This document shows positions 12,006 through 22,894 of a stretch of 64,000 bases of DNA, one piece after another. Source of the stretch: Pyrrhosoma nymphula (lineage: Eukaryota > Arthropoda > Insecta > Odonata > Coenagrionidae); contig OY754329.1 in assembly GCA_963573305.1 (NCBI GenBank), positions 130,001,422 through 130,065,421 of the forward strand. The letters are read 5' to 3'. Below the pieces are notes generated by a model. It had not been told where the DNA came from. It searched no databases and saw nothing but the letters and a program-made list of their open reading frames with translations. Both the position numbers and the translations under genes were made by a program. How positions within the stretch are numbered: position 1 is the stretch's first letter; every line of letters begins with the position of its first letter.

Positions 12006-12125
12006 ACATTCCACACATTATAATTTTTCCGACCATGGTTCCAACATCTATAATGTCATTATCAAGGTGATGGCATTATAGATGTCGAAGCCATGGTCCG
12101 GAAAGAATAAAAAAGTATGGAATGT
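12006..12125. mobile_element. Foldback repeat with about 50-bp imperfect arms
   Basis: TTCCGACCATGGTTCCAACA and onward (from about 12028) pairs with the reverse complement of the stretch ending in CCATGGTCCGGAA (about 12103), with a very short loop near 12063-12070. Weaker pairing extends outwards through CATTCCACACA against the complement of TATGGAATGTA. A handful of mismatches suggests an older copy than the one at 3572. No coding capacity. Confidence 0.6.
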
Positions 12126-12565
12126 ATGTACAAAGTTGGATATCACTTCGTGTGACTCAGTTCCATAAAGAAAGGCCGGAAACATTAACTTGGATTAAAT
12201 ACTTTCTTCAAGAAAGTTTTTTGAGAAAACATTTCCCATCCGATGGTTGGAGTATGTACTTGACTTGCAGTACTGTCCATGCAGAACCCAATGGACAGTT
12301 AGAACAACAGCGTGACGGGTCACGTGCATGCACAGGTAGAGGGGGTAATATCAACGAGCAGTAATTCGCTTTTGCTGAAATAAAGGAAGAGTGAGCTCAT
12401 TTGAACATTACACTTGGGATGGTGAAGTTAAACATCAAAGCTAACGTAAAAGTTGTGAATTATTTTATAGATTTCCGTTAACTGTAATGTCACCATCAGT
12501 GTTCTCCGACATATTTTCCACTCTCTATTATGGATCGGCATTGAGCAGAGAAACCTCAGTTACAA

Positions 12566-12622
12566 CCGGGATTCAAAACCAAGCTCTTGGGATCGGAAGC
12601 CTAAGCTATATTCACTGCACAA
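12566..12622 (-). mobile_element. Probable tRNA-derived SINE head, minus strand
   Basis: The minus strand reads GTGCAGTGAATATAGCTTAGG, an A-box-like block, followed by GGTTTTGAATCCCGG, a B-box-like block with one extra T. Spacing fits a tRNA-like promoter. The A block is weaker than in other copies. Confidence 0.45.
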
Positions 12623-14117
12623 ACGGTATCCTCGTGAGCGTTCAGAAAGAGGGCAGATGGCCCTACAGTGACCACTATTTACTTCAGAAGGATTAAGTAA
12701 TGAAGCTGGATAATACAAAACAATTTTCGCTCACAAATACCTCTCCACAACAACGCTTCATTTACTTAGAGCACATACAACACTAATATATTAAAAATTG
12801 CTTAATTAACATCAATTGAAATTAAAACCATAAAGAGACATTTATGAATGGAAATTGGATAGAACAACTTCGAAGTAGAATCCTTTCATGGAAAGCTGTT
12901 AATAACATACAACGTTAAGTCTGGTTAATTAACGGCTAATTAGGACGGCCCAACAACCAATTCAAAACGCCCAACGTTCTTTATTTGATAATTGAGTCAT
13001 AATTTGAAATTCGAATCGAAACCTGTCGATTGCCATCCCTTGCTTAAATTTATTTCTAGAAATCACTTAAATACATTTATAGAACAAGAAAAAAATCCAG
13101 AACCATTATTCTATTGCATATAAAATTCAGTTAAAAAAGCAATCAAAACACAAAGCGAGACATTTAATGAGATAAAGAACCTCACAATATTTTCATTGTC
13201 ACGATGAAAACATAATTTAGTGTTTGTGAGGATGAATACAAAAAAGTTGGTTAATCAATCACAAGATGAGTATAACAATTTAAATAAATATTAGACACTG
13301 GGATAATATTTTTTCCACGTTTTAGCGAAGTACACGTATTTGTTCCATGATAAGAATAGCTAATTATTTATTTTAATTACTTATATAACTAGGTAATTTC
13401 ACACTTAAAATACAACGAAATGTCATAATTGTAGGAGAAATAAGAATTTATTTCGTGGAAATGTACTTTTACGAGTAAAATAATTTAAATTGTTAAGTAT
13501 TAATGAGCTACAATGGATATTTCATCTGATACTAGTCACATTACGAAATAGCATCAGAGTAGTTTTTATTAGTATTATTCCTCGATTAAGGTAAGTTAGC
13601 ACTGATATACTTGTACCGCCATCTAAATCTCTGAGACTGCAGGCTGCTACCTCCTAACACTATTTGAAACTATTTTTATTTTATGACGAGTTATCGAAGA
13701 GGAAGAATATAACAACACTGCAGAGCAGTGATTACGGAACGAATGGTGTCGTGCCATATTGCATGCACATTTGCAACACTTGTAACTTGATCAACGGTAG
13801 GCTCCTCGAGTCGAGGCCGGTGCGGTGTGAAATGTGGCAACAATGGGACCCGCATCATTCGATACCCCACGACATAATAGTTACACAAAGGACACACACG
13901 GTACTCACGGTGCATAACGCGCAAGTCTATGCAAATATTGAAGGAATGGATTTATGGATAGATTATTTGTTTTATTAGTTGATTATTTGAGATGGCGAGC
14001 AGCAACTGAGCTCATTTGCGTCACGGAGGAAAGGTGAAAAAGGTTAGCAAGGGAAAGGTTATTGCACTTGACAAGACACCCCAGGAAGCAATCGAGGTTC
14101 CAATGAAAAATCTCTAC
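12623..14117. other. Non-coding stretch, mostly AT-rich
   Basis: 12700-13600 is very AT-rich and featureless. A 104-codon open frame at 13664-13978 on the plus strand overlaps a 77-codon frame on the minus strand; neither shows a known motif, and I treat both as chance. Confidence 0.4.
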
Positions 14118-14185
14118 CCCTGGCGGGATTCAAACCCGGGCCCAAGGGGTGGGAAGCCAGTACTGTAGCCACCACACAAACCCGA
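14118..14185 (-). mobile_element. tRNA-derived SINE head, minus strand
   Basis: On the minus strand GTTTGTGTGGTGGCTAC (A-box region) precedes CCGGGTTTGAATCCCGCC (B-box, clean match to GGTTYGAATCC). After the B-box comes GAGATTTTTCATTGGAAC, a block shared with the heads near 32020 and 45842, so these belong to one SINE family. The copy ends near 14060. Confidence 0.75.
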
Positions 14186-14534
14186 TTCTCTGGATTCATC
14201 GTTTCCGGTCCCTTAAATCTTAAAAGGGTGCCCTTGAAAGCTGTTATCTCCTTGCAGCCTGCACTTCTCACTCATCACTCCACCACACGTGTTGAGAACG
14301 CGGCCAAAATAATACCCGAAATATCCCGAGAGGAGGAACAAAAACAGGAGAGAGAGAGAAAGAGAGACATGACACTCTGCCCAGCAAAACAAACAAGAGC
14401 CCAGGATCAGGCGGACCAATTTTACTCGCTTGCCGCCTTCGAACAGCGCCTCCCCTGGTTAAAGAAAAACAAGACCAAGCTTCGTTTGTTGTGCTGTTAT
14501 TTTGGTGAGGCAGCATGGGAACAACCAAGTTCAT

Positions 14535-14600
14535 TGACGCCATTGAGGATCGGTGGAGAGAAACCCGGCATCGGCATTAGCACAGAGTATGAACAAAGAT
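14535..14600 (-). mobile_element. SINE 3' body fragment, minus strand
   Basis: The minus strand reads GTGCTAATGCCGATGCCGGG then TTTCTCTCCACC, which matches the body of the full SINE at 45785-46135 (GGCTAATGCCGACGCCGGG then TTTCTCTCCACC). No head is recognisable upstream on the minus strand, so this is a fragment. The 168-codon open frame at 14228-14734 crosses this repeat and is therefore not a credible gene. Confidence 0.6.
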
Positions 14601-15610
14601 ACAAGACAAATTGGATGTTCCACACCATTGAGGCACAAATATGGAGAGGGCATGACGTCATCAAACTGCAACATGACAACCGAAATATCCATCATATTGC
14701 TTCCCTATGTTATTTCCTTGCTTGCCTTGGATAGCGTGGAGGAGTGGACCTGTTGGCGGATATAATGCAAGAATATCTACCTTAAATAGAAAATTTAAGG
14801 TAAGTTACTCTTGAAACATGTATTCGTCAATTGGAGCTATTGATTCTACTCGACATTACCACGGATTATTTAGCTGAGAATACATATTATTATTAATTTA
14901 AATAAATAAATAAAATTGATGAAGAATGCATTTTAAGGAGGTAAATGCATGATTGTTGTGAGTTATCGAAGGAAAAAATCGTAAACTTGCAAAATTAGTT
15001 CGTCAGCCCGCAAATGGGGGAATGAAGATGGCCACGCCCACGTTACAGCTTCAAGCATTGGCCACAATAGCAAGCGCGCTCACCATCTACCGATCCATGA
15101 GTACATTCACACAAAAGTAAATACTGGAGAAGGAAACCATGGATTCGGACATGACTAGAACATAAGGCGTCAACTGCAGCGATGGAAGTTAACTTTCCTT
15201 AAAACAAATAACGACATCCACATTTAAACTTCACAGCTCGTTTCCGAGGTAACATTTCCCATGTTGCGATCATAATAAGTTTCCTTTCTTTGAATTTGAA
15301 ACCAAGCACAGCTATTCTACGCTTGCGAAAGAACATGTAAAACCAAAAATGTATGCCACAAACTATAAGATGGTGTCGAGAAAAGATACATTTGTAGCTA
15401 TATTTGGTCCAAGGACAACAGAGTCAATTCCTTAGGTAGAGCATTTGGATAACCGCCAGACGTTTCCGGGTGCAATTACGGGGTGAAGTCACGGAAGTGA
15501 TTTTCTGTGAAGCGATTTTCTGCGTAGAAATCTCACACAAAAAACGTTAAACGGATAATGAAAAGAACTGAGCACTTAAAACATAAGGTTGATCGGATAT
15601 TTATCCACCT
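14601..15610. other. Non-coding stretch, no gene seen
   Basis: No gene or RNA recognised. TTAATTTAAATAAATAAATAA near 14892 is a simple AT repeat of the kind left by retroelement tails, but no element body is readable upstream. Confidence 0.4.
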
Positions 15611-15690
15611 GCCTTGCTGATGTGTGACACCCTCGTCCTAAAAACCAAAGGTTGCTGGTTTGAAACTCGTCGATGGAAATTAGTATTATT
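15611..15690 (+). mobile_element. tRNA-derived SINE head, plus strand
   Basis: GCCTTGCTGATGTGTGACACC (A-box region) is followed by CCAAAGGTTGCTGGTTTGAA, which holds the B-box TGGTTTGAAACTC. The intervening CCTAAAAACCAAAGG resembles an anticodon-arm region. No clear body or tail follows, because a LINE relic in the other orientation starts near 15850. Confidence 0.6.
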
Positions 15691-15849
15691 TTTGGCATGG
15701 TAAAGTGTTTGCATGTAATGACAATCGCGCACGTATTACCGGTTGTACACTGTTTCTTATCCTATTTATTTGGATATTCTACCAGGTGGTGGGTAGGTTT
15801 TTGGATTTCCAATTTTTGGGACATTATTTCACTTTCCTTCCTATGGATG

Positions 15850-16400
15850 GCTCGCCATTACGCTTCTCTGAATTCCTCATGTCGTCTACCTCTTCTTATT
15901 TCGCCCAGAATTACTATCCTCTTCCTTCCTCTTCCATGACTCCCCAGGGTTCTCCCCTCTATCATCCTCTTCGACATCTCCCCTCTCAAAACTTCCTCCA
16001 TCCACCTTTTCCACTGTCTCCGAACCTCCACACCAAACTTCCTTTCCTCTCCCATCATATCCAATACCTCCTCGTTCGTATGCCTCGCCACCCAGCTAAC
16101 CCTCTCCAATCTTCTCCAAACCCACATCTCAAATCTACGTACATTCTCCTTTCGCAATTACCAAGTTTCTCACCTATATACCTACTTATATAGCGTCACG
16201 CTCCTTATTAGAGTTTTCACCAGGCTTTTCTTTGCATCTCTTCTCAGACCCGCTGTTACCAATTCCCTTCTCTTTAAAAGTTCTTCCTTGATCAGGGTAA
16301 TTCTACATCTGCTGTCCCTACCATTAAAACCATGTTCCTCCAAATTTGTCAAAATAAAAAACACGGAATAAACGACCAATAACAGTATGCATGTATGCGA
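15850..16400 (-). mobile_element. Degenerate LINE ORF2 C-terminus (group C), minus strand
   Basis: The minus strand gives two adjacent open pieces. The first (from 16406) contains RCRITLIKEELLKRRELVTA, then KSLVKTLIRSVTLY. The second (from 16157) contains RRFEMWVWRRLERVSWVARH, NEEVLDMMGEE and MIEGRTLGSHGRGRKR. In LINE proteins these blocks come in this order after the reverse transcriptase: 'R...AK.AF..KK.LLTS', '.L..T.VWSVALYG', 'FEMW.WRRM..ISW....NEEVL' and 'VIEGK..GKRGRGR'. This is the best preserved group C copy. A frame break separates the two pieces near 16160-16190, so it is dead. Confidence 0.85.
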
Positions 16401-16765
16401 GTACAATTTATTTCGGAAGTGAATTTAACGCCTCATGGACATGATAAATTCATTGGACCTGGTATGACCTACAGGAAAATTTGTCAATGGACCGAGTTAG
16501 AGCCAAGAATTCATTTCCGGATCAAATCGTGAAAATCATGGGTATCAATGTGGACTTAAAGATAGAGTATTTTGTGTCACGATTTTGATAAATGATTAAC
16601 ATACACTTAAGACATTGAGACTTGGACTAAATCAAGGAGCATAGAAGGGTGAAATTGGTGAACTTGTGTCAACGTGATTATCAGCAACGCTTCAAAAATT
16701 AGTCCGCTAAGTACGTGCGATTTCTTAATGAATTTGCTTAAAGAAAAGTTCCATTCCGATCAAAA
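16380..16765. repeat. Dispersed repeat, copy 1 (partner at 28340-28865)
   Basis: Aligns in the same direction with 28340-28865. Shared blocks in order are GCATGTATGC, a TGAAAA.CATGGG.ATCAATG block, AAGATAGAGT, AC(T/A)TGTG..(A/G)ACGTG and a final ATCCCGATCAAA/TTCCGATCAAA. The partner carries about 130 extra bases in the middle. The element class is unknown. Confidence 0.5.
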
Positions 16766-16780
16766 AAATTAATAATTATT

Positions 16781-16904
16781 GTACTCAGTAATACGCGAGA
16801 GAATAATACTATTGTGCTTAATAATACGCGGGAAAATAATAGTATTGTGGGTAGTAATACGCGGGAAAATAATTCAACTGTGCTTTATAATATGCGAGAC
16901 AAAT
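16781..16904. repeat. Four-unit tandem repeat, 33-bp period
   Basis: Four successive units begin GTACTCAG, GTGCTTAA, GTGGGTAG and GTGCTTTA. Each is followed by TAATACGCG or a one-base variant and an AATAAT-rich end; the first three are 33 bases long and the last is broken off. The period is a multiple of three and the plus strand is open through it, giving repeats like NNTRENNS. The ORF (16814-17065) has no other familiar content, so this is probably a minisatellite and not a gene. Confidence 0.7.
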
Positions 16905-17581
16905 ATTATGTCCCAACCATAAACTCTCCACTAAATATATATTTCAAAGCTCTCCCAAGAAATGCCCACCACTTCACTGCCCGTAATCTCTTTTCACTCA
17001 AAATTCTCGGAAGCACATTCAGGCGCCCCAGTTTAATGCTCAGTCTCCACGATACCAGCACTTAATGGCCGCAAGCGTACACAAAATAGCCCGAAGCCCC
17101 CATTTCAACGAATCCTGAGGAGGGAAAAGGAAGGGACTGACTCAGGAGTATTTCCCTGACAACAGTCATCACCCCCATTTAACTCCTCACTTATTTATTA
17201 CTGCCCCCACTACGACTCTCCATTTTTCCCTCTTAGAGCTACCGGAAACTATATTTGAACAATTTCACAAATAGAATATAATTTGTCTAATATATTGATT
17301 TTATAGCATTTTTAAAAGATAAAATGGAGAATAGGTACTCACAAATAAAAATAAACTTAACATTCCACGCGCAATATTTAATGCATTCTTCAAGATAATT
17401 GCGCAGGCACCAAAATTATTCCTCTAACGAGTTATAGGATTTATTAGGACGTACTAACGTGCACGAGTTTGATTTTAGGCCCAGAATAAATAATTTCGAA
17501 TAGAATAATGATTCAAATGGATTAATTGGGTGGTTTACTTGTCAGGATAGCAAAAATGTAGCATTAAAATAATCTACAAAT
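16905..17581. other. Non-coding stretch, no gene seen
   Basis: No gene, RNA or repeat recognised; AT-rich after 17220. Confidence 0.45.
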
Positions 17582-17806
17582 ATTAACAACGACAAGTAGG
17601 ATGATAATTTCGGGCAATGCCGCGTTTAGTTCATTTTGAAAAACTCAACGTTTCGCTTCTCTTACTGGAAGCTTCATCAGGAGAATGAGCGTTTACCTGC
17701 TTTAGTTCGCTCTTATATAGCATCGATGTCCGTCATCCTACATACACAAGAAAACCTGCGAAATCCTTCAAACAAAAATTAACAACGACAGTTATAGGAT
17801 GATTAT
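17582..17806. mobile_element. Small unit between 27-bp direct repeats, carrying a hammerhead-like motif
   Basis: ATTAACAACGACA-AGTAGGATGAT at 17582-17608 recurs at 17778-17806 as ATTAACAACGACA followed by GTTATAGGATGAT. The start-to-start distance is about 196 bp. The unit between holds the hammerhead-like motif at 17644-17683 and no ORF. The layout recalls small ribozyme-bearing retroelements (retrozymes, Penelope-like element ends), but only one unit is present. The right repeat abuts the LINE relic that starts at 17831. Confidence 0.4.
17644..17683 (-). ncRNA. Hammerhead-ribozyme-like motif, both core boxes intact (site 2 of 6)
   Basis: Read on the minus strand the order is CTC, CTGATGA, one unpaired A, GCTTC, an 8-base loop, GAAGC, GAAA, CGTT, GAG. 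CTC pairs with GAG (stem I, 3 bp) and GCTTC with GAAGC (stem II, 5 bp). CTGATGA and GAAA are the two invariant core boxes of the hammerhead fold. Stem III is reduced to the bases between GAAA and the cleavage-site triplet, as described for the minimal hammerheads of Penelope-like elements and animal retrozymes. Against activity: the extra A after CTGATGA replaces the usual G-C closing pair of stem II, and stem I is short. Confidence 0.5.
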
Positions 17807-17830
17807 ACCTCCTCATCCTTCCATACCTCC

Positions 17831-19060
17831 TCATTTATAAACGAAATTAACACTAGAGTAAGTAATAGGATTAGATTGTTTGCAAACGATGCCGTCGATC
17901 TATCCAGAAATTGCCACAAATGCTGACTTAGAAGCCTTCTCATCGGACCTCAACAACGTTAACTCATGGTGTCTTGAGTGGGGGCTCGAACTTAACCTTA
18001 GTAAAATGCACTGCAGTGCACTACTTACGAAAAAAAATCACACCAACGCTATCATGTGGGAGGACTAAATATAAAGAAATCAGATGAAGTCGAATACTGC
18101 TTGGGAATCACCTTGACTTCAGAACTAACGAGGGGGAAACACATACAAAACATAGGTGCCGTTGCATTTAAGAAACTAGGATTTATCAAGAGAATAGTAG
18201 GAAGGTTTTCTGATGAAAAATGAATGAGAGATGCTACTTTGCTCTGGTTAGGCCACATCTTGAATACTCCGCGAGCATTTGGGGCCCTGCACAGAACGAT
18301 TCAATTCGCGAACTAGATTGTGTGGGTGGGCGAGGGCCTTCTGGAACCCTCCTGGCACTCAGACCTCTTGGTCCATTGTGCCGTCCCACATTTAACCTGC
18401 TTGCCGCTCGTAGACAGAGGACATGAGCACCACGGTAGAGGTATAGAGAAGGATCACCTCCCTCCAACCTTCCCGGTCTAAGGCTTACCTCCGATCATCC
18501 CAGTAGAAGTCACCACTCCATCCATCCCGGTAGAGGTATGGAGGAGGGCCACCTCTCCTACCTCCGTTGGGGCCCAACGTTGCTAAAATTCGTGAGCTAA
18601 ATAAAATACAAAGGAATAGTATACGCTTTGTTCAAAACAACTACGACCGTACAGAAAGTGTCACACAGTGGATGGAAGGATAAGGTTGGGAACCGTTTGA
18701 GACTACACTGTATTCTTAGATTACTTGAAAAACTCCGATCAGGTGAGTTTTAATACTACGCGGAGGATATAATTTTATTCTCATGCCTTATTTCTAGAAC
18801 TGATAGGAGTAACAAAATAAGAAAGATACACCGCCTAACTGACAGGTACAAAAATTACTTCTTTCCACTCGCCATATGTGATTATTACAAGAACAGCGTT
18901 ACACTATCTTGAGATACTTCGTTAACACACAATTCACCTCCTTCCTCTCACTTTTCCCTATTCTCTCCACCCATTTCCATGGCTTGTGTCCTAACACTCC
19001 ATGTCACACGCCTTTGTGGTGGCTCACAGGGTACTATGCACATGTTGATAGCTAACAATC
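17831..19060 (+). mobile_element. Degenerate LINE reverse transcriptase end (group A), split by an insertion
   Basis: Frames in order give SFINEINTRVSNRIRLFANDA, where FAND stands for the catalytic FADD of reverse transcriptase. Next are WCLEWGLELNLSKMHC (motif D region), EYCLGITLTSEL, ALVRPHLEYSASIWGPAQ, then NKIQRNSIRFVQNNYDRT, RTDRSNKIRKIHRLTDRYKN and YFFPLAICDYYKN. This order and wording are those of Jockey/CR1-like non-LTR retrotransposons. The first catalytic aspartate is changed to asparagine, there are stops and at least two frameshifts, and a separate element interrupts it at 18319-18586. A 3' untranslated tail continues to about 19060 and is shared with the copies at 30625 and 31285. 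Confidence 0.9.
18303..18602. mobile_element. Nested insertion with 16-bp target-site duplication inside the LINE
   Basis: AATTCGCGAACTAGAT (18303-18318) and AATTCGTGAGCTAAAT (18587-18602) match at 13 of 16 positions, all differences being transitions. Removing one copy and the 268 bases between joins the LINE frame from PAQNDSIREL into NKIQRN, as expected in this protein family. So the repeat is a true target duplication made after the LINE landed. The insert is GC-rich, has two related CCCGGTAGAGGTAT/CACGGTAGAGGTAT blocks, and no tRNA boxes or ORF of note that I recognise. Its length and the size of the duplication suggest a SINE-like element mobilised by a LINE. Confidence 0.75.
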
Positions 19061-20169
19061 ACCTTATAAAAATAAATTGGTCAGATTACTATTCAGCTGG
19101 TAATAAGAGGAAATTTTAATGCTTCACTAGGATGGTTCAAAAAAATTAAAAAATGATATGCGCCCTACAAACATGCAGGAGTTGTCCGAATAGTGTTGGT
19201 TAAAACTTAATGACTATCCAACAGCTAGTCGCATGGCCTATATTTCATCCGTCACTACTGAGACAACGCGCAAAGGCGCTCATAAGGATAAAGTATGCCT
19301 ATCACCAAAAGTTTTGAGTACCTACTTCAAGTAATGGAAGAGCAGTACTTATCAGGAGATGAAACATTAAGGGCATAAAATACATGCTTTCAGTCTTCCA
19401 GTTTTATTTCAGACGATACTTTTTATGCCCTTGTTTCCCCGAAACAGGCCATTTTCTCAAGCTGACGCTCGCTCAATAATACACTTCGACCTATTTATGC
19501 CCTCGCTAACGACACATATTTAACTGAATTTCTTGGTATTTAGATACAATTTATTTCAAACAATTGGCAATAAGGTGAGGAGACCCATGAAAACCAATGA
19601 CCTATTTATTTCAGTAAAATTATTCGAAATCCAACTAAACATCTGTAGTATTTAAAAAAAGTCAAAGTTGAAAATGATTTATTTTACCGTTGTAAGCGCA
19701 ATACATATTTTCTAGTTACAAAAATATACTTTAAGAATATATGCATATAAACAATAGCATCCCCATTTTAGGCTAATGCACCTCTTCAGGGTCTGAGTTT
19801 ATACAACAAATTGAAGATTGAAATTTAAAGTTTTCTCAGACTTTGTTTTTCGGAGGTGGTTCTATGGCCTGGGATTTGGTCGAAGGCGTGAGGGAAAACG
19901 GCAAAACTCCACGTTAGCCACTGTTTAACTTATGTTGCTGGTGCAGTATGGTCTTGAGAAGGTAACATTTCCTATAAATAAGTGCTCAAAGAGTAGTGAA
20001 CATTAAATTTAAAAGAGTACTGAACATGAATGAATATACACAGCATTAATCTGAGGGTAAAGGGTCTTGAAAACAATCGAGGACAACTTTTTCTCACAAA
20101 TAAATACGTGAATTTCAAATTCTAATATCTGCCCTGAAAACGCACAAACCGCATAACTTGCAAGGAGAA
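19061..20169. other. Non-coding stretch with one long hairpin
   Basis: No gene recognised. AAGGGCATAAAATAC near 19368 can pair with the AT-rich complement ending TTTTTATGCCCTT near 19432, leaving a loop of about 40 bases. A related TATGCCC occurs again near 19496. Confidence 0.45.
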
Positions 20170-20262
20170 TGGTCGGCCGACCGCGGTATTTAAGTTTGAA
20201 TACGCATAGACCTGACAACCAAACGGTCGGGAGTTCGAATCCCTCCTCGGGAACGGGTTTAG
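20170..20262 (+). mobile_element. tRNA-derived SINE head, plus strand
   Basis: TGGTCGGCCGACCGCGGTAT (A-box region) is followed by GGGAGTTCGAATCCC (20229-20243), a perfect B-box type sequence, and then CTCCTCGGGAACGGGTTTAG. The two ends do not pair into a normal acceptor stem and no clear anticodon arm is visible, so I call a SINE head. It is the best preserved B-box in the window. Confidence 0.65.
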
Positions 20263-22859
20263 TTTTATGTTTAGGGTCTTATGTTCGCCTAAAAAGCAAT
20301 TATGGCACCTGTTGAGCGAAGGCAAGCTAATTACACTAAAAAGAAGCGGTATGTTTTGAGTCTACAACTGTTACCTGGCAGAAAAGCAATTTAAAAAAGA
20401 ATAAATAGCCCACCGTAGAATTTACATAAGGTACATACGATAATAAACGTATCTTCATTTTTTACCCTAGCTAGGTAACTGTATGCTGAAAGACCTTATG
20501 ATTAACGTGAAAAACCCAACGCCCAATAAAAATACCCAAACGACTTGAACATATAAAAACAAAATAAAATGGTCGTCCCCCTGGAAATTATTTGCACGCG
20601 CGAATACCTTGGCAATTTCAGCAGAGCTGCACTTCCGGTACACTTATAATGCTCAGCTCGAAGACGCTGGATAATAAAGCTTGTGCATGCATTTTCTTCT
20701 TGCTTAGTACGCCCGATGAAATAATAGAATTTATAAAAATTGGCAATTCGTTGCGGTGGCGACGGCGGCAAGTTAATAGGATAGAGCGAAAAATTAAATC
20801 GAAAGAAAGAAAAATTATAATTGATTCGCGCTGGTTTGGCCCACCCACCTAATATTCCGGAGGGCAAAGTAGGCCGACGCCCTTATTCGTGTCTATTGAA
20901 GTGTCCCAAGGACAATGGGAAGACACGCATCCTTGGCTCCATCCAATCATCGCCAAAGGGGAGCGGTTCTGGGGGTTGGTCGGGGGGAGGAGGGCTAAGG
21001 GGGGGGGGGGTTAGGAGGAATGAAAGACCCTCCCACCTCCTCACTACCCCACAAGGAGGGCCTCAATTCTCCCCTCCCTCAAAACAGCTCGTTTCTTCAT
21101 CCAGTAGCGACACCAATTTTCCAATACGGAGTCGACGAGGGGAGGTTCCCACACAGTCGACGGGCGCTCTTCCGGAGACGTACCCCTTGTCCCTCCCAAC
21201 GTCGGGGGGATGAACGAAGAAGGGGGAGCACTCGAGCCACGGCAGAAGAGATACCATGGAAGAGCAAACATGTGATCGTGACAAAATTTCTCATCCGCCA
21301 CTTTTGAGGGATTGAGGAAGTGAACGAGAAATCATCAAATAATCAACACACGAGTAGTTATTCCGCGTTCTCATTTTATCTATTCAGAGGCTAAAGTAAA
21401 TATCCGACCGGCCAGTCTTCGATTTGCTAAAGAATGTGAAAAAGGGACGGAACGCGTGTAAATCTACAAATTTTTCCATCCGAAGTGACCTTCTTTGGTG
21501 TAACATAAAAGTGACTGCCACACATAAGTAACGCCGATCAAGAGCACAATAAAACCTCAAGACTAACAATTTCCTTCATTATCATTCTTGTCACCAGTGT
21601 ATAGAAAGGCACTGTGGCTAAAATTGCACTACAACTAACGGTTGAAACTACACTCTCCCAAAAGAAGTAGGAATAATTTAAATTATCCATATAAACTCTT
21701 TTACTCGTAATAATCGAAGCCGGGAGACCATTTAAAGATTAAAAATTGAGCTCTTATTGGGAAAGGAAAAAAATTTAAGAGGATCTTTCTAAAACCCCTG
21801 AGTATCCCTCACATTTACGCACGGTTGAAGAAGTCACAGTCGGCAAATAATTTCTTTTTAGGAGCGGCAAAATTAAATTTTCCCCACACTTGTAAACTAG
21901 CTTTGGCCGACAGTGGTTATAGTGATATCTAGAGATCAAATGGACGGGGAGATATAAACATGAAGAATTCCTACGAAGAGCTGGAGAAGATATATGCTTG
22001 ATGAAGAGACAAAGTCATTGGGCGCATTCTAATACATGCATATAAAAAGGCTCCTGAAAACAATAATGTAATACCAAGGATGAAATTATTAAAACTAATC
22101 TTGATTGAATAACAAAGATTATCATTGCTTCTCGCAGAAATTTCAAATGCATGCTGTAGTTTTAAATATATGATAGTGGGTTTACCACTATCTATAAAGA
22201 AATACCCCTGGGTTATACTCGATCTCCGCAGTAGAGGGAGAATATTTTTTGAGCTTGTGGGGAAAAGTCGAACTCCGTTGTCAGTGTATGAAAATATTCG
22301 TTCGGATATATAAGAACTTCGCATCATAAGGATTAAGATGATCTAAAACTTAAAATAAGGTTTTTGGATAAATGTTTTAGATAAATGTATAAATGTTTAT
22401 AATTGGTATATTTAATTTAATTCTAATTTGACAAATTTATAAATTTTACGAATGACTGTAAACAGTGGTAGTGTAAAAACGCATTAATTTCCAAAATATA
22501 TCATATTTCTGAATTTCCAAATTTAATGTTTACTTCTGTCACTTTTTATTTTTGGATAACCCGGAGGTAACGAGTCAACAGAACGATACCCTAAAGGTAG
22601 CGATTCACACCAGGGCATCGCTATAGCGACCCCTACCAAAAAATTCAAACTGCAATTGTAAAGCAGTCTTATGTTTATATTCCGATGGTTGAAATTAAAC
22701 ATCGAATCTGGCGCTCGACAACTGTTGCCGATTTTCATCGACTGGCGATTAAAGCTTAGGAAGTGGCTGTCTGTACGCCAAAAACCATTGTTTTTGGATT
22801 CTTCAACTATATTGATAATAATTTATTTTCGTCCAACTATTTACTTGAAGATTGACATA
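20263..22859. other. Non-coding stretch with a G-rich tract
   Basis: No gene recognised. Open frames of 60-130 codons at 20500-21300 overlap each other on both strands because the DNA is GC-rich and purine/pyrimidine biased; none has familiar motifs. A 118-codon minus frame at 21971-22327 is also unrecognised. Confidence 0.4.
20968..21013 (+). other. Potential G-quadruplex
   Basis: Successive G runs of five, six, three and more than nine bases are separated by loops of 4 to 6 bases (about 20970-21010). This meets the usual G3+ loop pattern for a four-stranded structure on the plus strand. Whether it forms or matters is unknown. Confidence 0.5.
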
Positions 22860-22894
22860 GCCGACGTGTTTGTATAACACACAAACACGTCGGC
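22860..22894. repeat. Perfect 14-bp hairpin
   Basis: GCCGACGTGTTTGT and ACAAACACGTCGGC are exact complements around a 7-base loop. There is no T-run after it and no gene nearby, so it is not a terminator. It may be the centre of an old palindromic element. Confidence 0.65.

Noticed and set aside
14228..14734. 168-codon plus-strand ORF
   Set aside because: It runs antisense across a SINE body fragment at 14535-14600 and overlaps other frames on both strands; no protein family is recognisable.
15705..16193. 162-codon plus-strand ORF
   Set aside because: Antisense to the group C LINE relic at 15850-16400.
16781..16904. CRISPR array
   Set aside because: The repeated units are contiguous without unique spacers; it is a minisatellite.
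20229..20243. Functional tRNA gene
   Set aside because: The B-box is perfect, but no acceptor stem or anticodon arm can be folded around it, and similar heads recur as SINEs.
22860..22894. Rho-independent terminator
   Set aside because: No T-run follows the hairpin, no gene precedes it, and the window is eukaryotic.
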